Positions 22,406 through 32,668 of a DNA stretch of 64,000 nucleotides are shown here, piece after piece. How positions within the stretch are numbered: the first letter of the stretch is position 1; each line of letters starts with the position of its first letter. This DNA is from Bolinopsis microptera. Its lineage: Eukaryota > Ctenophora > Tentaculata > Lobata > Bolinopsidae. Below the pieces are notes generated by a model. It saw only the letters and a list, made by a program, of their open reading frames with translations. It had not been told where the DNA came from and made no database searches. The stretch is from assembly GCF_026151205.1 (NCBI RefSeq), contig NC_087077.1:7245983-7309982 (forward strand), read 5' to 3'. A program made the translations under genes and the position numbers.

Positions 22406-22703
22406 CTGTATAATATAACATAATCATGGCAAAAATCTGACAATAACTATCTGACAATAAAAATATTAAATATTCTGACCCGATTTATTTCTGACAATCT
22501 GAAAAAAGATTTATTGGCGATAAGTCAATCAAAATTAGATTCTTCAGAAAAACAGTTCTTGAGAGATCAGCGATTATTCACTTCTGCTTCAATAAATTAA
22601 TATTCTTTACATCCTCATATCCATACATCTTCATTTCTTCTTATCACAACGAATTTATCTCACTGAAATCAGGGTTGCCCTAGAAAAGCATCTCATCATT
22701 CTG

Positions 22704-23497
22704 CTAAAAGGTCTTGTACCTCTCAAACGTAAACTTCGACCACCCCATAAACAACGTAAGTAACATGACCACAGCCACCCAAAACCCGAAAACGCGCTTG
22801 CCCGTAACGGCAACTATTTTGCCGCTCATATTCCTGAGGAAGATCTTCTTTCTTCGCTTGGTGACACGCTGTCGTAGTAAGGGATGGAAGATGGAATACA
22901 GCAATACTTTGATGAAGATAGACCACGCTTCTTCGATCTGGAATTGGGGAACTGTTATTGAGATGGTATTATATTCTGTTCTCTATTCAAGCAGTGGAAA
23001 GGTAGCAGTTTTTAAAACAGTTGATTGATGTTCCTATAATTAATATTTTACATCTTCATTGAAGAGATGTCCTAGGTACTCTCTGATCAGATTCATTATA
23101 ACTGACTCCATCGGCTGAAAATAATCAAAGTTAACCACCAAAAATCAATTCACCGTTTTTAGTCAAGTTTATTAAGAATGTAATATAAGCTAAATCTATA
23201 GCACCTACTGACTACTCCTGTCGCACAGAAGCTTCCTCAACTTTCAAAAAATATGGATGTAATTCAGAGAAATATGAACACGCATCATCCGCCAATGGTA
23301 TCATTTTGAGAAAGTATTGAAGAGCTGCTGGAGTTTAACTAATTCCTAACCCTAATGTAGCATAGTTTTAGTCCGTAGTTCCTGTGTCGTTCCCCCAAAC
23401 TGATCAAATCTGGTTTTATCTCGTCAAATTTATCGCACTTGGACACTGCCCAGCTGATTGCGTTCACTACTTTTAGACTGTGTCGTTTCATGTCCAT
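22704..23497 (-). CDS. Globin (helices E to H) with C-terminal transmembrane tail; 5' exon not found
   Basis: Exons in transcript order are 23351-23497, 23052-23114 and 22704-22937, all phase 0, giving 147 residues to the stop. The first has MKRHSLKVVNAISWAV and SLGERHRNYG: the two histidines are 32 residues apart, the spacing of distal E7 and proximal F8 in neuroglobin. The second is the start of helix H (ESVIMNLIREYLG) and the third continues EEAWSIFIKVL. Beyond the normal globin end comes a basic stretch (RQRVTKRRKK) and about 18 hydrophobic residues (VFGFWVAVVMLLTLFMGW), an apparent membrane anchor. Haem binding is expected; the role (oxygen sensing, redox) is unknown. Helices A-D are missing: an acceptor CACCAG precedes 23497, so an upstream exon is expected, but a LINE lies about 80 bp upstream and I found none. 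Confidence 0.75.
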
Positions 23498-23574
23498 CTG
23501 GTGTGTACAGGTTACGTCATCTCACTAGGAACCATATTGTACGGCGCTAACAAGTAAAAATGTAAATGTTTTTT

Positions 23575-25275
23575 ATTAAGATATGACATTGATCTTTGAG
23601 TTCGTTACCCGTTCGTTAAAATCGGGCTACAACACGGTTGCAGAAACAAATTTCAGAAACAAATTTCCCTACTGCTCCTGCTCGATTACAGTAAAGCCTT
23701 TGACGTGCTTGATCATGAGACCTTACTTAAGAAGCTTGACCATTGTGGGATCAGGGGAGTCGCGCACGAATGGTTTAGATCTTACCTTTGTAATCGATCT
23801 CAATACGTAACTTTAAACGGAACTTGCTCTTCTAGCATGCCCATAGTTTACGGCGTACCTCAGGGTAGCATTTTAGGACCTCTCTTATTTGTAATTTATA
23901 TAAACGACCTACCTGGAATTAGTGATTTTGCAAAGTTCATCCTTTATGCCGACGACGCAAACATATTAATTAGTGGAACCACCCTAGAAGAAATACAATT
24001 AAAAGCTAATCAGCTAATTTCACGTCTTGTAGATTGGGTAGGTGCTAATGGGCTATCTTTAAATGTAAAAAAGACGTGTTACATGATTTTCACTAGAAAA
24101 AGAATCGACTTCAGCGGCTTTAATTTGTCCATTGACAACACTGTAATCGAACGTAAGACTGAAGCAAGATTTTCAGGAGTGATCCTAGACGAAAAGCTCA
24201 CTTGGCAAAAACACATTACGGCAGTTAGAATAAAGATGGGTCGCTACCTCGGAGTTATGTATAAGCTAAAGCACCTTCTACCTATCAAAGCCCGCCTAAA
24301 CATTTTCCAAAGCCTTATCCAATCCCATCTAAAATTCTGTTCTTTAGTGTGGGGATTTGCCTCAAAATGTCACATTGAATCTCTGTTCACCAAGCAAAAG
24401 CAGGGAATTAGAGCTGTTATGTCAGGATATGTAAATTATAGATATAAAGACGGCAATCCCCCGGAGCACACAAAAAGTGCGTTTAGATTGCATAATATCC
24501 TAACAGTCCATAGCGTCATTGTAAAAAACGCTCTTATTCTACTACACAAAGTAAGGAACATGCCAAGCCTTCTCCCTAAATCCATCAAAGAACTTTTCCC
24601 TCACGATATTCCCACCTATAATTCCACATACGAACATAACCTTTCTTGGTTCACAACTTACAACGGCCCAACATTTAGAAATACTCTTTTCTTCAAAGGA
24701 CCCATGCTCTCTATTACAAAACAAAGTAAGGATATAACTATTCCAAGTTCTACCTTTTCAATTGAAATCTTTAAAAATTCAGCTAAGCGCGAACTCCTCA
24801 AGCTGCAAAGCTCAGGAGACGATGAAAATTGGCCAAATTTCTTACTTTATAGTATACCTGGGCTAAGAAAGTCTCAAAGAGAAGGGCGCTCGCAGATAGA
24901 CTACAACACCGAGTTAGTAAGCGACAACGCGTAAAGAAAGATCACTCGCGAAAAATGACCATGATCTTTTATCAACAACATATCATTTTAATTTCACTGC
25001 CATTATGCAATGCCGAATTTACATCTGCCGCGCAAAACTTTTTATCTATTATTATTAAATAGTAATTAGCATGTTTACAAATTGCGACTTCAACCAGTTT
25101 TGCAGACCGTTAGTTATATAGTACTTTTAGTAGGGCATTTATTTTAATATATTTTATTTTACATTATTATATTTTAGTGTGACTTCTATAATTTCATTTA
25201 TGTAATAACCATTGATTAATAAATTGCGGCACACGCCAACCTCCACCGTGGGGTTTCAAAACAAAACAAACAACA
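23575..25275 (+). mobile_element. 5'-truncated non-LTR retrotransposon (jockey/CR1-like LINE)
   Basis: A reverse transcriptase frame is open from about 23654 to 24934. Motifs in order are LLLLLDYSKAFDVLDHE, VPQGSILGPLLFVIYINDL, the catalytic YADDANIL, and GLSLNVKKT followed by the usual C-terminal thumb region. The endonuclease and N-terminal part are absent, as is common for 5'-truncated copies. The 3' UTR ends with a CAAAA-rich tail near 25258-25272. The uninterrupted frame suggests a recent insertion. It separates the globin exons from upstream sequence. Confidence 0.88.
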
Positions 25276-25366
25276 GCGGGTACTCCGATTATATTAACAG
25301 CTGGTATTCTTCAACTATTGAAATACACGTTTAGTTGAAAACTTTCAGTGATCTTTGAAGTCAACT

Positions 25367-26173
25367 TTATTCGACAAGACTATTTAACCGTGTCGATAAA
25401 CGAAGTACAACATTATAGGATTTTAGACTTGCCACATAATTAGGGTTGTACATCCCGCTCCCTTTAGCGAAAGTGAAGAGGTCTATCGAGTCAGGTGCTT
25501 CTTTAATCAGTCTGTAAGTTTTATGTCTGGTCAAGTTAAACAGGAAAATTGTATAGTATTGGGTATAAATTGAAAGATATTTCATGCACTTTTACCAACC
25601 ATGAGAGAAAACTGAAAATGTCGGGAAGAGTCTAAAAGTCGTTGAACTGTTTGGTATGCTGCGCCACTAAGTTAGTGACTAAGTTAGTGACTGAGTTAGT
25701 GACTAAAAAACGACTTAGCTAGTCAGATCATGCACAATGTGGCGATTAAAAACTGCACCTTGAAAACAGCAGCTGGCTGTGTTTTATAAAGTCGTCGCTT
25801 ATAATCTCCCACGAGCTTTTTATCAATCCGATCTAGCAAATAATTTGGATGAAACAGTAAAATGTTTCTTAGAACTGATTTATCTTTCTTGAAACTAATT
25901 TATTTTACGGTAACCAATTGAGGAGCCTATCTGGAGAGGTTTTCCCGTATTCAGAGGGTCAAAATTATAAAGTGTTGACAACAAAATGTTGGCAGTAATT
26001 ATTTGTTACATATAACTCGTTTAGTTATAACTTATAAGACAGCATGGGTCAAGGGGAGGTTTACAAAGTATGTGTACCTGATGTCTGCTGAGATGAGCGT
26101 ATCTGATCTTGAGGGTGTCGTTAGACGTGTAGGAGTCTGTAATGTCTGATTTATACCCGATGTGTATTGACAT
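25367..26173 (-). CDS. Small two-exon gene, function unknown
   Basis: On the minus strand, exon 26078-26173 starts MSIHIGYKSDITDSYTSND and ends at a CAG/GTAC donor. Exon 25367-25588 starts after a weak acceptor (TAAAAG) and continues KYLSIYTQYYTIFLFNL to FAKGSGMYNPNY and a stop; the phases agree. The product would be 105 residues with no signal peptide or known domain. Alternating aromatic and polar residues suggest a beta-rich fold. CTACAG lies 16 bases upstream of the ATG. The second acceptor is poor, so the gene model is tentative. Confidence 0.4.
25659..25706. repeat. 12-bp tandem repeat
   Basis: Three to four copies of ACTAAGTTAGTG lie upstream of the small gene's second exon on the opposite strand, i.e. 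within its intron. Confidence 0.6.
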
Positions 26174-27465
26174 TGTTGAGTTCTGCGAGCTGTAGGCGAG
26201 TATTATTGTAAATTCAAATAAGAACTACAGATACAGGGATGGTAAACGTTTAGTTGATGAGTTCCGCTTTTAGTCCCAGTTTAAGTTACGGTCCTGGTCA
26301 ATAAAGCTGTTCCGATTAATTCTTTATTATACAGTAACTACTCAAACGAATAGAAATTAGATCATGTGTTTATTGTTTATTTAGCATAGGATCTAATATC
26401 TTAATATCGCATAATTTTGACGTTTCAAGTGCAATATCAACAAGCGTTTATCAATAAGTCGAAATAGGTGTTTCTAGAAACTGTACAGCTGCCAAATCAT
26501 TTTCATTCGCATACGGCGCACTCGACTATGAAATATCCCTACTTATGTTAACAAGTCAAACTTTAAATTATAGAGCAACTTCTATCTTATCTAAGAACAT
26601 ATGGCTACAAATTGTAAAAGTGATTGAACAACTAATCAGGCAAAACACGTGACATATCGCATTATCACGTTATCTGGTAGAGGTATCTGTAAATACGTAC
26701 ACTTTATAAGCTGCAACAAAATTGTACAGACAGCTTTATAATATCGATCAAAGCTGAATGCCAAGTTGCTTAGTTAAGTACCATTGATATTGATAGTCAT
26801 GTGATCACTTTCCTGTCATATTAAAACTTTAAATGCCCCACAATGATATATTATTTGTTATTTATTATTTATATATAAATGATAAATAACAAATAAATTC
26901 TAATTTTATACATAACTTTATCAATAAATATTTGAGTAAGTTATATATAACTAGAGATAATGCTTTGAAGGATTCAGCACCTTACTAGAGAGATATCGAT
27001 ATAGATATTAAATATAATAGTGGAATCTGCCATGAATTAAACTTAAATATTTACATGTACTCTAATTTGATAAACAAATAAACATTTCCTCGCCACCAAA
27101 AGACTGAAGTAACAGCGGAATATTTGTGATAATCAGTAAGTTCTCAGTTTCCTACAGCCTGTGTAGAGTATACCACCTGAGACCTGACTACATATGGCGA
27201 TAAAATTTACACGGCAAATATGATGAGTTATCAAGTTTTACGGCGTCACAATCTTTAGCTAGTAGGTTGCCGTCACACCGCAGCTGGGCTTTTCGGTCGA
27301 GGGGATATTTTTACGTTAATGGAAGTTGGAACTGTACTATGTTCTTTAGATTTGCTTATTTTGAAAACTCATGCACGAAAAGATGATTAGACATGAATTT
27401 CTCAGGAAGTAACAAGCCTACCCGATCTTGTATTTCTATCACAGACATGGTTGATTACAATGTTT
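26174..27465. other. AT-rich intergenic region
   Basis: No gene or terminal repeat is recognised. Around 26860-26900 an ATTTATTATTT/AAATAATAAAT palindromic stretch forms a weak hairpin. Confidence 0.35.
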
Positions 27466-27816
27466 ATGAATGGAAATGTAAAAGCATGTCTTTGATTGAT
27501 CTCATGGAAATCCCACACACCTAACTCCGTCCTCTACGGAAATATCCCATCGGTGACTGATACCATCAAAACACGAAGACTTCGTTTTGCAGGGCATGTG
27601 TACCGTCTACAGGACCAACCTGCTCAGCAACTCCTTTTCTGGCAACCATCTTACGGCAAAAGGTATCGAGGACGACCACACAAGACCTTTCCGGAAGTCC
27701 TTCAAGAAGATACTGGTTTAGAGCCCCACATGATACGTCTGCTCATGAGTGATAGAGATAAATGGAGACATGCGTTGACACGAAACTCGTTCCAGATTTC
27801 ATCTGGACCGACCTAG
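27466..27816 (+). mobile_element. LINE 3' ORF fragment
   Basis: A frame open at 27496-27816 encodes the C-terminal tail typical of many non-LTR retrotransposons: TRRLRFAGHVYRL, a short gap, then SYGKRYRGRPHKTF and LEEDTG-like QEDTGL. It is followed by a GGCAGGTAGGCAGG stretch that may be the element's tail. Only this end is present. It is a different lineage from the LINE at 23.6-25.3 kb, which lacks this motif. Confidence 0.75.
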
Positions 27817-27984
27817 GCAGGTAGGCAGGATTGATATCTGATCAGATTTTGACAAGCCTTTCGTTATTTAATATGTATGTTGTTGACTATCAAGAGTTGG
27901 TTAATGACATTCCGAAAGTCCATTCAGATAATTCTAAGTCTGATCATGTGACGTGTGGTCTGGAAATCACGTCAAGTTCGCCCT

Positions 27985-28046
27985 CAGGATCACATGTTCT
28001 CATGATCCCAGGTCATCAGGATCACATGTTCTCATGATCCCAGGCG
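27985..28046. repeat. 32-bp tandem duplication upstream of the homeobox gene
   Basis: Two copies of a unit containing ATCACATGTTCTCATGATCC, 32 bp apart, lie about 200 bp upstream of the homeobox start codon. TCACGTCA-like sites flank them (27967, 28069). These could be binding sites, but no function can be assigned from sequence alone. Confidence 0.55.
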
Positions 28047-28189
28047 TGACGGCTCTGATTACCTGGACATCACGTCACCGGATCCTTCCCGGCATTCCCA
28101 GGGGCGTGAGACCTCGTTATTACTTGTGAACAGATATCTGAGTCGTGGGATCTCGTTACGTGACGAGTCAGACATGCGATCTCATGTGG

Positions 28190-28196
28190 TATAAAA
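28190..28196 (+). promoter_or_regulatory. TATA box of the homeobox gene
   Basis: TATAAAA stands 45 bases upstream of the ATG at 28241, which leaves room for a transcript start near 28220 and a short 5' UTR. This supports the downstream ATG rather than the in-frame codons before the TATA box. Confidence 0.6.
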
Positions 28197-28240
28197 CCAG
28201 AAATATTATACTAAACCTCATTAAGTTTTTATCTTCTCTC

Positions 28241-29206
28241 ATGAACACTACAACATCTGAATCCTCTCTCACAATGCAAATGAAGTCAAATCCCTCCCTA
28301 TACGAACCCATCAAGGACGAACTACTGAAGCAACAGCACCTGATCAAGGAGGAGTTCTTTCCTGACATCTATTCTCTTATCAAGGAGGAAGTTGCTAAAC
28401 AGGAAGCTATATACACCCACTTCTACCAGCCTTCCAAGCAGGACATGGTGGAAGCCCAACCTGGTCCAGTATACCCTCCTCACCAGGCACCCTCTCCACA
28501 TCAGACACCTTCTCCTCACCAAGCACCCTCCCCACATCAGACACCTTCTCCTCACCAGGCCCCCTCTCCTCCTACCTTCCCTCACCATCCTATTCAGAGT
28601 GAGAAAGTATCTTCTCCTCCAACTTACCCACAACAACAGATTGAACGGGTTCCCTCTCCAATAGCAGAGAAGAAACAATCTACTGAGTTGGTTCCTGAAT
28701 TGGCTCCTCTGGTTTCCCACCAAACCCTCCCCAATATTGGACAATTCCACCAGGACTACTCTTATATTCCATACGGTCTATACTCCTATCCTTCTCCCTA
28801 CATTCCCTTCCCTTCCACCTCTGCTGTCGGCCACATGAGTGTCCCTGCTCCATCTATAGTAGCTGCCAACTATCACCCTACGCCTCTACCTACCCACCAT
28901 CAACCTACATCCTCAACCTTCTCAGATCAGACTGTCAGTACATACGGGAAGATGAAAAGAGTTAGAACAGACTTCACCCCAACTCACCTGACCGTCTTGG
29001 AAGAGACCTTCTCTAAATCTCAGTACATGCGTGGAATGGAGAGGGACGATTTGGCTAGACAACTCAAGGTGACTCCTAAATCTGTGACGATCTGGTTCCA
29101 GAACAGACGAGCTAGGATGAGGGCAGAGAGCAGACAGGATAACTTCATCAAGCATGCCGCTGAGACTGGTAGTAGTGAGGTCGGAAAGATCCCGGACTTC
29201 AGATAG
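28241..29206 (+). CDS. Divergent homeobox transcription factor, single exon
   Basis: An intronless frame of 321 residues from the ATG after the TATA box; the frame stays open upstream to 28145 but that part precedes the promoter. The homeodomain spans residues 239-298, opening KRVRTDFTPTHLTVLEETF and ending with recognition helix KSVTIWFQNRRARMR, with glutamine at position 50. It looks paired-like in general form but matches no named class I can identify with confidence. The N-terminal part is rich in Pro, His, Gln and Ser, with PHQAPSPHQTPSPHQ repeated around residues 83-110 (a 33-bp DNA repeat). There is no paired box or LIM domain. A nuclear DNA-binding regulator is expected. Confidence 0.9.
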   Translation: MNTTTSESSLTMQMKSNPSLYEPIKDELLKQQHLIKEEFFPDIYSLIKEEVAKQEAIYTHFYQPSKQDMVEAQPGPVYPPHQAPSPHQTPSPHQAPSPHQTPSPHQAPSPPTFPHHPIQSEKVSSPPTYPQQQIERVPSPIAEKKQSTELVPELAPLVSHQTLPNIGQFHQDYSYIPYGLYSYPSPYIPFPSTSAVGHMSVPAPSIVAANYHPTPLPTHHQPTSSTFSDQTVSTYGKMKRVRTDFTPTHLTVLEETFSKSQYMRGMERDDLARQLKVTPKSVTIWFQNRRARMRAESRQDNFIKHAAETGSSEVGKIPDFR

Positions 29207-29389
29207 ATATCGATGTAACACTCAACAGCCCCTTCCTTGTGGATTTTAGATTTATACTTTGTTTTCGAAGTTTGTTTTTAGCTTTTAAAGCTATATGCAT
29301 GATTTAGTAATTACAATTTTATGTCAAGAAATAGTCTTGTTTCAATTATTTATGTCAAATTTCTAAAATTAAATAGAACTATTCAAGAA

Positions 29390-29530
29390 AATAGCTTGTT
29401 TCAATTATATCAAAGTTATAACGTCTGGTGCATTAGTTTGTTTCAATTATTTATATCTGGAGTGTTAATAAACACAGTGACAAGGTTGCTAATGATATTT
29501 GCATTGCGGAATGGTAGTTTATAGGTATAA
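29390..29530 (+). repeat. Direct repeat, left copy, flanking the Penelope-like remnant
   Basis: About 140 bp resembling 30296-30445: both contain CAATTATTTATATCTGGAG, TTAATAAACACA, AAGGTTGCT and GGAATGGTAGTTT. They bracket the GIY-YIG remnant, so they may be the pseudo-LTRs known for Penelope-like elements. Confidence 0.55.
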
Positions 29531-29539
29531 TAATTATAT

Positions 29540-30235
29540 CCTCTATCAATAAATAAACTGAGAGAAGCCTCCATGCTCGTCTGATGGAGCACAGACAGGC
29601 TGCTAGGAATCCTAGAGCACATCCAGAGAATGGGGTTGGACAGCACTACGCATCTCTACATCCTAACCGAACCCCAGTTTTATCTTTTAAGTTACTTGAT
29701 TTACAGAGTAAAACTGTTCGTAGAAAGATTGTAGAAGCGATGTATATATTGAGATTAAGTCCTGAAATGAATGATCGTTCCGAGTTGAGTTATTTGTACA
29801 AATATTTAGTCGATGTTTAACTAGTAAATAATGTATTGATAGGACTATCTTGTATAGTAACCATGACAACCGAGTTATCGTTGCTTAAGTGCTGATTTTA
29901 TCATTAGTTTTTACACATGAACTGTGAATTCTGAACAACCAGTTTTACGTTTACTAATCAGTTTAGTATCATGAGTAGTACAGTATTTAGTTGTATTAGC
30001 TTACATTTCTTCTTGTCGTATTTTTTGTTGTTTTGACATTTTTTGCAATTACATTTTTTGGGTCATATTTCGTAAATTTTATTTCTCTGTTTTTGTTTTA
30101 ATGTTATTTTAAAGTTCTTTCCGTCGTTAATTTTTACACATGTTTAACAATTTTATTACAGAACTGAAGAAGACGTTGTTACGTGGAATGATTATTTCAA
30201 TTCAATAAAGTTTCTAGCCTAAAGTTTGCTGCTTC
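29540..30235 (+). mobile_element. Penelope-like element remnant (GIY-YIG endonuclease end)
   Basis: The frame around 29563-29819 encodes TERSLHARLMEHRQAARNP, then GVGQHYASLHPNR and KIVEAMYILRLSPEMN, the second half of a GIY-YIG nuclease as found at the C-terminus of Penelope-like elements. Downstream, near 30160-30185, GAACTGAAGAAGACGTTG resembles the hallmark tail that follows this nuclease in such elements. The reverse transcriptase is absent. An in-frame stop lies in the nuclease part, so the copy is inactive. Confidence 0.65.
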
Positions 30236-30295
30236 AATTTGTTCGCAAGTTAAGAGTCTAAAGAGAAATTCTCCAAGAGAAACCAATAAATAAGC

Positions 30296-30445
30296 TTGTT
30301 TCAATTATTTATCAAAGTTTTCAGCATTAATAGAAACAATTATTTATATCTGGAGTATTAATAAACACAATGGCTCTCAACGATAAGGTTGCTTGGTCCC
30401 ATGTTCATGATATTGGCATGACGGAATGGTAGTTTGTAGGTAAAA
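30296..30445 (+). repeat. Direct repeat, right copy
   Basis: Right-hand partner of the repeat at 29390-29530, diverged by point changes and a small insertion. It ends shortly before the pogo-like element. Confidence 0.5.
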
Positions 30446-30474
30446 TCGGGTATTACTCGAATATTTTGTAACTA

Positions 30475-31236
30475 CCTTAGTACACAATATTTATACATCA
30501 CAATATTTATACGAATTTCGATTTTTCGTATAAAATTTATGTCGTATAAAATTTATGGGCTATAAATTTTGTGTCGTATAAATTTTCCATTCTCAAGCCG
30601 TATGTTGATCAAGTTATCGAGAAACTAGGACTCCCAGAAAATCAAAAGGCACTCTTAATATGGGATGATTTCTGTGGTCATACTGCATCTAAAGTACAGA
30701 ACCTATTGCCATCATTGAATATAGTTGCTAGTGATGTACCTAAGAACCTCACCCATTTGCTTTCTCCTCTTGATCTGACGGTAAACCGTACATTGAAACG
30801 AATCGAGCAAGATGACAGTGCAGAATATATCAGTGCTGAGATTACTAGATGTCTTCAGATTTCTCCGCGAATAGATGACATTAAAGTTAACACAGGAAAG
30901 CCTATTCTACGAAATTTGCACGCAAAGACTATCACGAAAGCGTTTGCTTACTTTCAGGGACCAGAAGGCAAACAAAACATTCTGCAAGGGTGGAAAGCTG
31001 CAGGAATTTGGAAAGCAGTAAAATCATTAAGAGACGCACAGAACATAATGGACACTAATGGCTTAGTGGATCCGTTTTCTCGTCTTACACTGATTGATTA
31101 ATTTCTATATTTCTATTTTCTAGTCACTAAACGGATTTTTTTCTGTTCTTTGGGAGATTGATGCAATCGTATAAAATTAATGCCGTATAAAAATATCCGT
31201 ACAAAACTCGTGACGTACAAATATTCTGTACTAAGG
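30475..31236 (+). mobile_element. Pogo/Tigger-like transposon, internally deleted
   Basis: Inverted ends CCTTAGTACA...TGTACTAAGG are flanked by TA on both sides (30473-30474, 31237-31238). The inverted similarity continues inward (AATATTTRTAC). A frame open to 31101 encodes the C-terminal half of a DDE transposase: KALLIWDDFCGHT holds the second catalytic Asp and HLLSPLDLTVNRTLK the third acidic position region. The DNA-binding domain and first Asp are missing, so this 762-bp copy cannot be autonomous. The frame itself is intact. Confidence 0.85.
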
Positions 31237-31276
31237 TACTTGAACTAACACAGCAATTTTCAAATAGCTACATGTC

Positions 31277-32668
31277 ATGGCGGGGAGAGTGTTCCAACGA
31301 TGTGTCAGAGACGTTCCTCATCTCAAACTCAACCACATTCAAGTAGCTACAAAGATGACCAACCCACTGAAAAAGAGAAAGAAAGTGAAGGTAGACACGA
31401 CGTTCACTGAGAAGGGCGAGAAGATACCACTGAGGAGTCAGAAGAAGCCTGAGCGTTCACCTGAAGAAGATGTTCAGTACCGAAGAGCTGAAATTGTCTC
31501 CAATATGGTAGGTTTGGTCACAATTAATAAGTTTGGAAAGGGTAAGGAATGTGGCTGGGGAGGCAACCTGATCTGAAGCTCAGTGTAATGTAATAAATTG
31601 CCTGTATAATATTATGTAGTTAGTAATTTATGACACGTAGATGATTTTTGGTCGGGGTATGGGAAGAGTAGACAAGTTTCATCTGGTATCCTGGTAAATC
31701 GAGGTGAAATATACATTATTTTCGATGACCAGCCTGTTTCAAAAACAAAAATTAAAACCTCAGAAGCAGAGCAAGGCTTGGATAACCCATGAACGGAAGA
31801 CATGGTTGTACAACAGGTTCATAAACGCTTTTCACATCTTCGCAGTTGCAGCATGCGGACGTGAGTAGAATATGGTTACAACGTTAAACTTAATTATTAT
31901 AATTTATGTCAGCCGAGTTCTAATAGTAATACGCGTAGATTTATCTTACAAGTCTACGTACATATATGGGTTTATGTTAAATTATATTATTATTATACGT
32001 TCATGTTAAATTAGTAGAAAAACTAAAATTAACAGTAAAGTGAACAACTTCAACAATACTTAGCACTTTGCACAATTGTAACAGAACGAACCATTTTAAG
32101 TTGGGTATTTTTCTATTTACATTTTGAAATGATATTTTATGCAAACCACCTGGCGGAAGATGGGTGACGTGGTTCAATGTTCATAAGATCGAAAGCATTG
32201 CAGATTACATGTCATAAAATTAAAACTACGAAATAATGGCTAACTGTAAGCTTCGCATGATGGTGCCAAGCTTGGTATTTATGAGCAATAAAGCTGATTT
32301 TGATTGGTTAAAGAACGCTATATTGCTGTCTACAGCTCTCTGCATACTACGGTAGAGTTGCCAACAGAGTTAAAACGACTTTTAATTTTTCTTCTTTATT
32401 ACTAACACTTCCATCAGTCGTATTATATAATGTTCTGTCAATTATTTAACTATTTATTATTTCAGTGTTTGCGATAAATGTCTACCACGAGATGAAAGGA
32501 AAGTACAAAATGTACGTCTTCTCCCAGAAAGTAGCAGCGGATCTGGCGGAGGAACTGGGCATGGATGCGCCACCCAAAAGAAAACCCAAAAAAGAGAAGA
32601 AATCCCCCGGTATCCACCCAATCGAGTATTACTACAAGGACGCTCCAGCAACGGAGACTACAGAATGA
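31277..32668 (+). CDS. Single-pass membrane protein, family not recognised
   Basis: Exons 31277-31507, 31764-31860 and 32466-32668 join in frame (phases 0 and 1) to 176 residues. The N-terminus (MAGRVFQRCVRDVPHLK) is basic and amphipathic, compatible with mitochondrial targeting, followed by a lysine-rich stretch (NPLKKRKKVKVD). Exon 2 gives KAWITHERKTWLYNRF and runs into a hydrophobic segment, FHIFAVAACGLFAINVY, across the second junction. The tail contains VAADLAEELGMD and a lysine/proline-rich segment. I infer a small mitochondrial or other organellar inner-membrane protein, but no family is recognised. TTTCAAATAG is an acceptor-like site 9 bases before the ATG. Confidence 0.6.

Noticed and set aside
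23210-23340. An extra globin exon reading FLKMIPLADDACSYF
   Set aside because: It lies between exons that already join in phase. Its possible donors do not fit the phase of the next exon, and it does not align with a globin helix.
28322-28750. Antisense frame opposite the homeobox gene
   Set aside because: It is a shadow of the repetitive, GC-richer coding sequence on the plus strand, and its product is low-complexity.
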